Origin: Candidatus Humimicrobium oleiphilum
GTDB lineage: Bacteria; Actinomycetota; Humimicrobiia; Humimicrobiales; Humimicrobiaceae
Direction: 5' to 3'
DNA: 6,680 bases
NCBI GenBank assembly: GCA_002304935.1
Contig: DBPS01000027.1
Span: forward strand, 11,530 to 18,209
Below the pieces are notes generated by a model. The model was not told where the DNA came from and made no database searches. It saw only the letters and a list, made by a program, of their open reading frames with translations. How positions within the stretch are numbered: the first letter of the stretch is position 1; each line of letters begins with the position of its first letter. Below are positions 5,728 to 6,680 of this stretch, piece after piece. The position numbers and the translations under genes are program-made.

Positions 5728-5772
5728 TTATTTTTCACGACTCTGGCTAAAGCCGGCTATGTTTAATTTCAT
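5728..5772 (-). CDS. Tiny ORF with perfect ribosome-binding site, possibly a frameshifted remnant
   Basis: ATG 5772 is preceded by CAGGAG with AGGAG six bases away, as good as any in the window, but the frame encodes only 14 residues (MKLNIAGFSQSREK). The adjacent frame, open from about 5753 down to a TGA at 5676, reads ALARVVKNKFRKEKGNK followed by FAKKAGML, a basic, protein-like C-terminus. A single-base change near 5738-5750 would join them into a protein of roughly 30 residues. I do not recognise it. It may be a leader peptide for the downstream aldolase, a decayed small gene, a sequencing error, or chance in A-rich DNA. Confidence 0.25.
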   Translation of the reverse strand: MKLNIAGFSQSREK

Positions 5773-5848
5773 TTAAAACTCCTGAATATTTGATTTTTAA
5801 TTGATTATACCCTGCTACAGTAATAAAATTTTTAAGGTATTTTTAAAA

Positions 5849-5877
5849 TTGAATGTTTGTTTTTTTTAAGATATATT
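5849..5877 (+). promoter_or_regulatory. Candidate promoter of the plus-strand radical SAM gene
   Basis: TTGAAT (5849-5854), a 17-base spacer and TATATT (5872-5877) give a plausible promoter with a leader of about 30 bases to ATG 5914. The AT-rich background weakens the case. Confidence 0.45.
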
Positions 5878-5913
5878 TATTTTTTAATTTACTTGAGTTT
5901 TATCTGATTATAT

Positions 5914-6680
5914 ATGAACAGTCCAGAATATATACAGACCAGTCTGGCTGCAGCTATAAGCCTTGGTCTTGAGCCAGGCAGATTTAAAGAAAAGGTCAGG
6001 CTTACAGGCTTAAACCTGCTGCTGGTTTATGATGATAAATGCATCGGCAGATGTGCTTATTGCGGACTTTCCGCTCAAAGAACTGAAATGAAAAATCATG
6101 TTTCTGCAAGAAAATCCAAGACATTCATAAGGGTTAAATGGCCTGTTTACAAACTGGAAGAAGTAATTAGAAAAACAAAAGAAAATTCTGACCAGTTCCA
6201 GAGAATATGCATCTCGATGATTACAAAATCCAGAGCTTTTAATGATACAGTTACAATAACAAAAAAAATTCATAAAGAGCTGCCCCACCCAATCAGTATC
6301 CTTATAACACCGACCATATTGAAAGGTGTAAATGAGCTTAAAATATTAAAAGAAGCAGGAGCTGATATGATAGGTGTTGCCATAGATGCAGCAAATGAAA
6401 GTATATTTTCCAGATTCAGGGGAAATGGTGTCAGAGGACCTCATAAATGGGAAAAGTACTGGCAAATATTAAATGACTCGATAGAGGTCTTTGGGAAATT
6501 CAAAGTCGGGATCCATCTTATTGCCGGTCTGGGTGAAACTGAAAAGGAAATGACAGAAACAATATGGAATGCTCATCAGATGGGAGCAAAGACACACTTG
6601 TTTTCGTTCTATCCTGAAGCTTTAAGTGCACTTGAAAATCTTAACCCCCCGGACCTGCTTCATTATAGAAAGATACAGGT
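5914..6680 (+). CDS. BioB-like radical SAM protein (3' end beyond the window)
   Basis: The first 255 codons of a radical SAM enzyme are present, running off the right edge without a stop. The [4Fe-4S]/SAM motif is CIGRCAYC with Cys43, 47 and 50. A leading segment LGLEPGRF...RLTGLNLL precedes it, and a later AGADMIGVAIDAANE resembles the biotin synthase and lipoyl synthase branch of the superfamily. It resembles the biotin synthase-related group (COG2516). Some members of that wider group are the two-component lipoyl synthases LipS1/LipS2, so this is one possible role, but I cannot confirm it without the C-terminus and the next gene. True BioB is unlikely because of the different N-terminal layout. 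ATG 5914 lacks a clear ribosome-binding site, so the start is less certain than the frame. It is divergent from all other genes and probably heads a separate operon. Confidence 0.85.
   Translation, partial: MNSPEYIQTSLAAAISLGLEPGRFKEKVRLTGLNLLLVYDDKCIGRCAYCGLSAQRTEMKNHVSARKSKTFIRVKWPVYKLEEVIRKTKENSDQFQRICISMITKSRAFNDTVTITKKIHKELPHPISILITPTILKGVNELKILKEAGADMIGVAIDAANESIFSRFRGNGVRGPHKWEKYWQILNDSIEVFGKFKVGIHLIAGLGETEKEMTETIWNAHQMGAKTHLFSFYPEALSALENLNPPDLLHYRKIQ

Larger units (their letters stand above)
5481..5913. other. AT-rich divergent intergenic region
   Basis: These 433 bases separate the minus-strand aldolase from the plus-strand radical SAM gene. They hold candidate promoters for both (5549-5576 and 5849-5877), an inverted repeat (5522-5546) and one tiny ORF (5728-5772). 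I see no tRNA, CRISPR, transposon end or longer coding frame. A palindromic AGCCGGCT at 5751-5758 lies within the tiny ORF. Confidence 0.7.

Noticed and set aside
5751..5758. AGCCGGCT palindrome as a terminator or operator
   Set aside because: It is an 8-bp self-palindrome without a loop, T-run or second copy, and it falls within the tiny ORF.
6010..6288. 92-codon minus-strand frame
   Set aside because: It is antisense to the radical SAM gene that carries CIGRCAYC; the minus-strand translation is Phe/Cys-rich and unlike a protein family.

Overview
The window is low in G+C. It carries bacterial-type signals: Shine-Dalgarno sequences such as AGGAGG and CAGGAG, -35/-10 promoters close to TTGACA/TATAAT, and a hairpin plus T-run terminator. 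The gene content (two radical SAM proteins, an Mrp-type Fe-S carrier ATPase, a COG1237-type metallo-hydrolase, DUF134 and DUF5320 proteins, a flavin reductase-like protein) points to a strictly or mainly anaerobic bacterium. I cannot name the genus.

Layout. Positions 1-5480 are all minus-strand genes. In transcription order they are: a dihydrodipicolinate synthase/N-acetylneuraminate lyase (DHDPS/NAL)-family aldolase (5480-4365), a DUF134 DNA-binding protein with an added zinc ribbon (4183-3695), a flavin reductase-like FMN protein (3537-2983), a Gly-rich DUF5320 protein (2854-2444), an Mrp/NBP35 ATPase (2312-1485), a COG1237 MBL-fold protein (1367-471), and a COG0731-type radical SAM protein that starts at GTG 446 and runs off the left edge. 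Positions 5481-5913 are an AT-rich divergent intergenic region holding opposing promoter candidates and a tiny ORF with a perfect ribosome-binding site. From 5914 a plus-strand BioB-like radical SAM gene runs off the right edge.

How the genes fit together. The DUF134 - flavin reductase - DUF5320 - Mrp - MBL - radical SAM series resembles the accessory Fe-S/metal-cofactor gene neighbourhoods of anaerobes that often also contain NifX/NifB-type proteins; none of those is in the window. The strongest regulatory signal is a 14-bp palindrome, TGAACTATAGTTCA. It occurs twice in the DUF5320 promoter (once exactly between -35 and -10, once at the start site) and once just downstream of the -10 of the flavin reductase promoter. 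This is the architecture of a repressor-controlled mini-regulon. The repressor is not identified; the DUF134 protein encoded next to it is a candidate.

The other notable item is the aldolase. It lacks the residues that define true dihydrodipicolinate synthase and carries a ~70-residue C-terminal extension ending in a Ser/Thr/Gly linker and an amphipathic helix, like the encapsulation peptides of bacterial microcompartment cargo. No shell gene is visible here.
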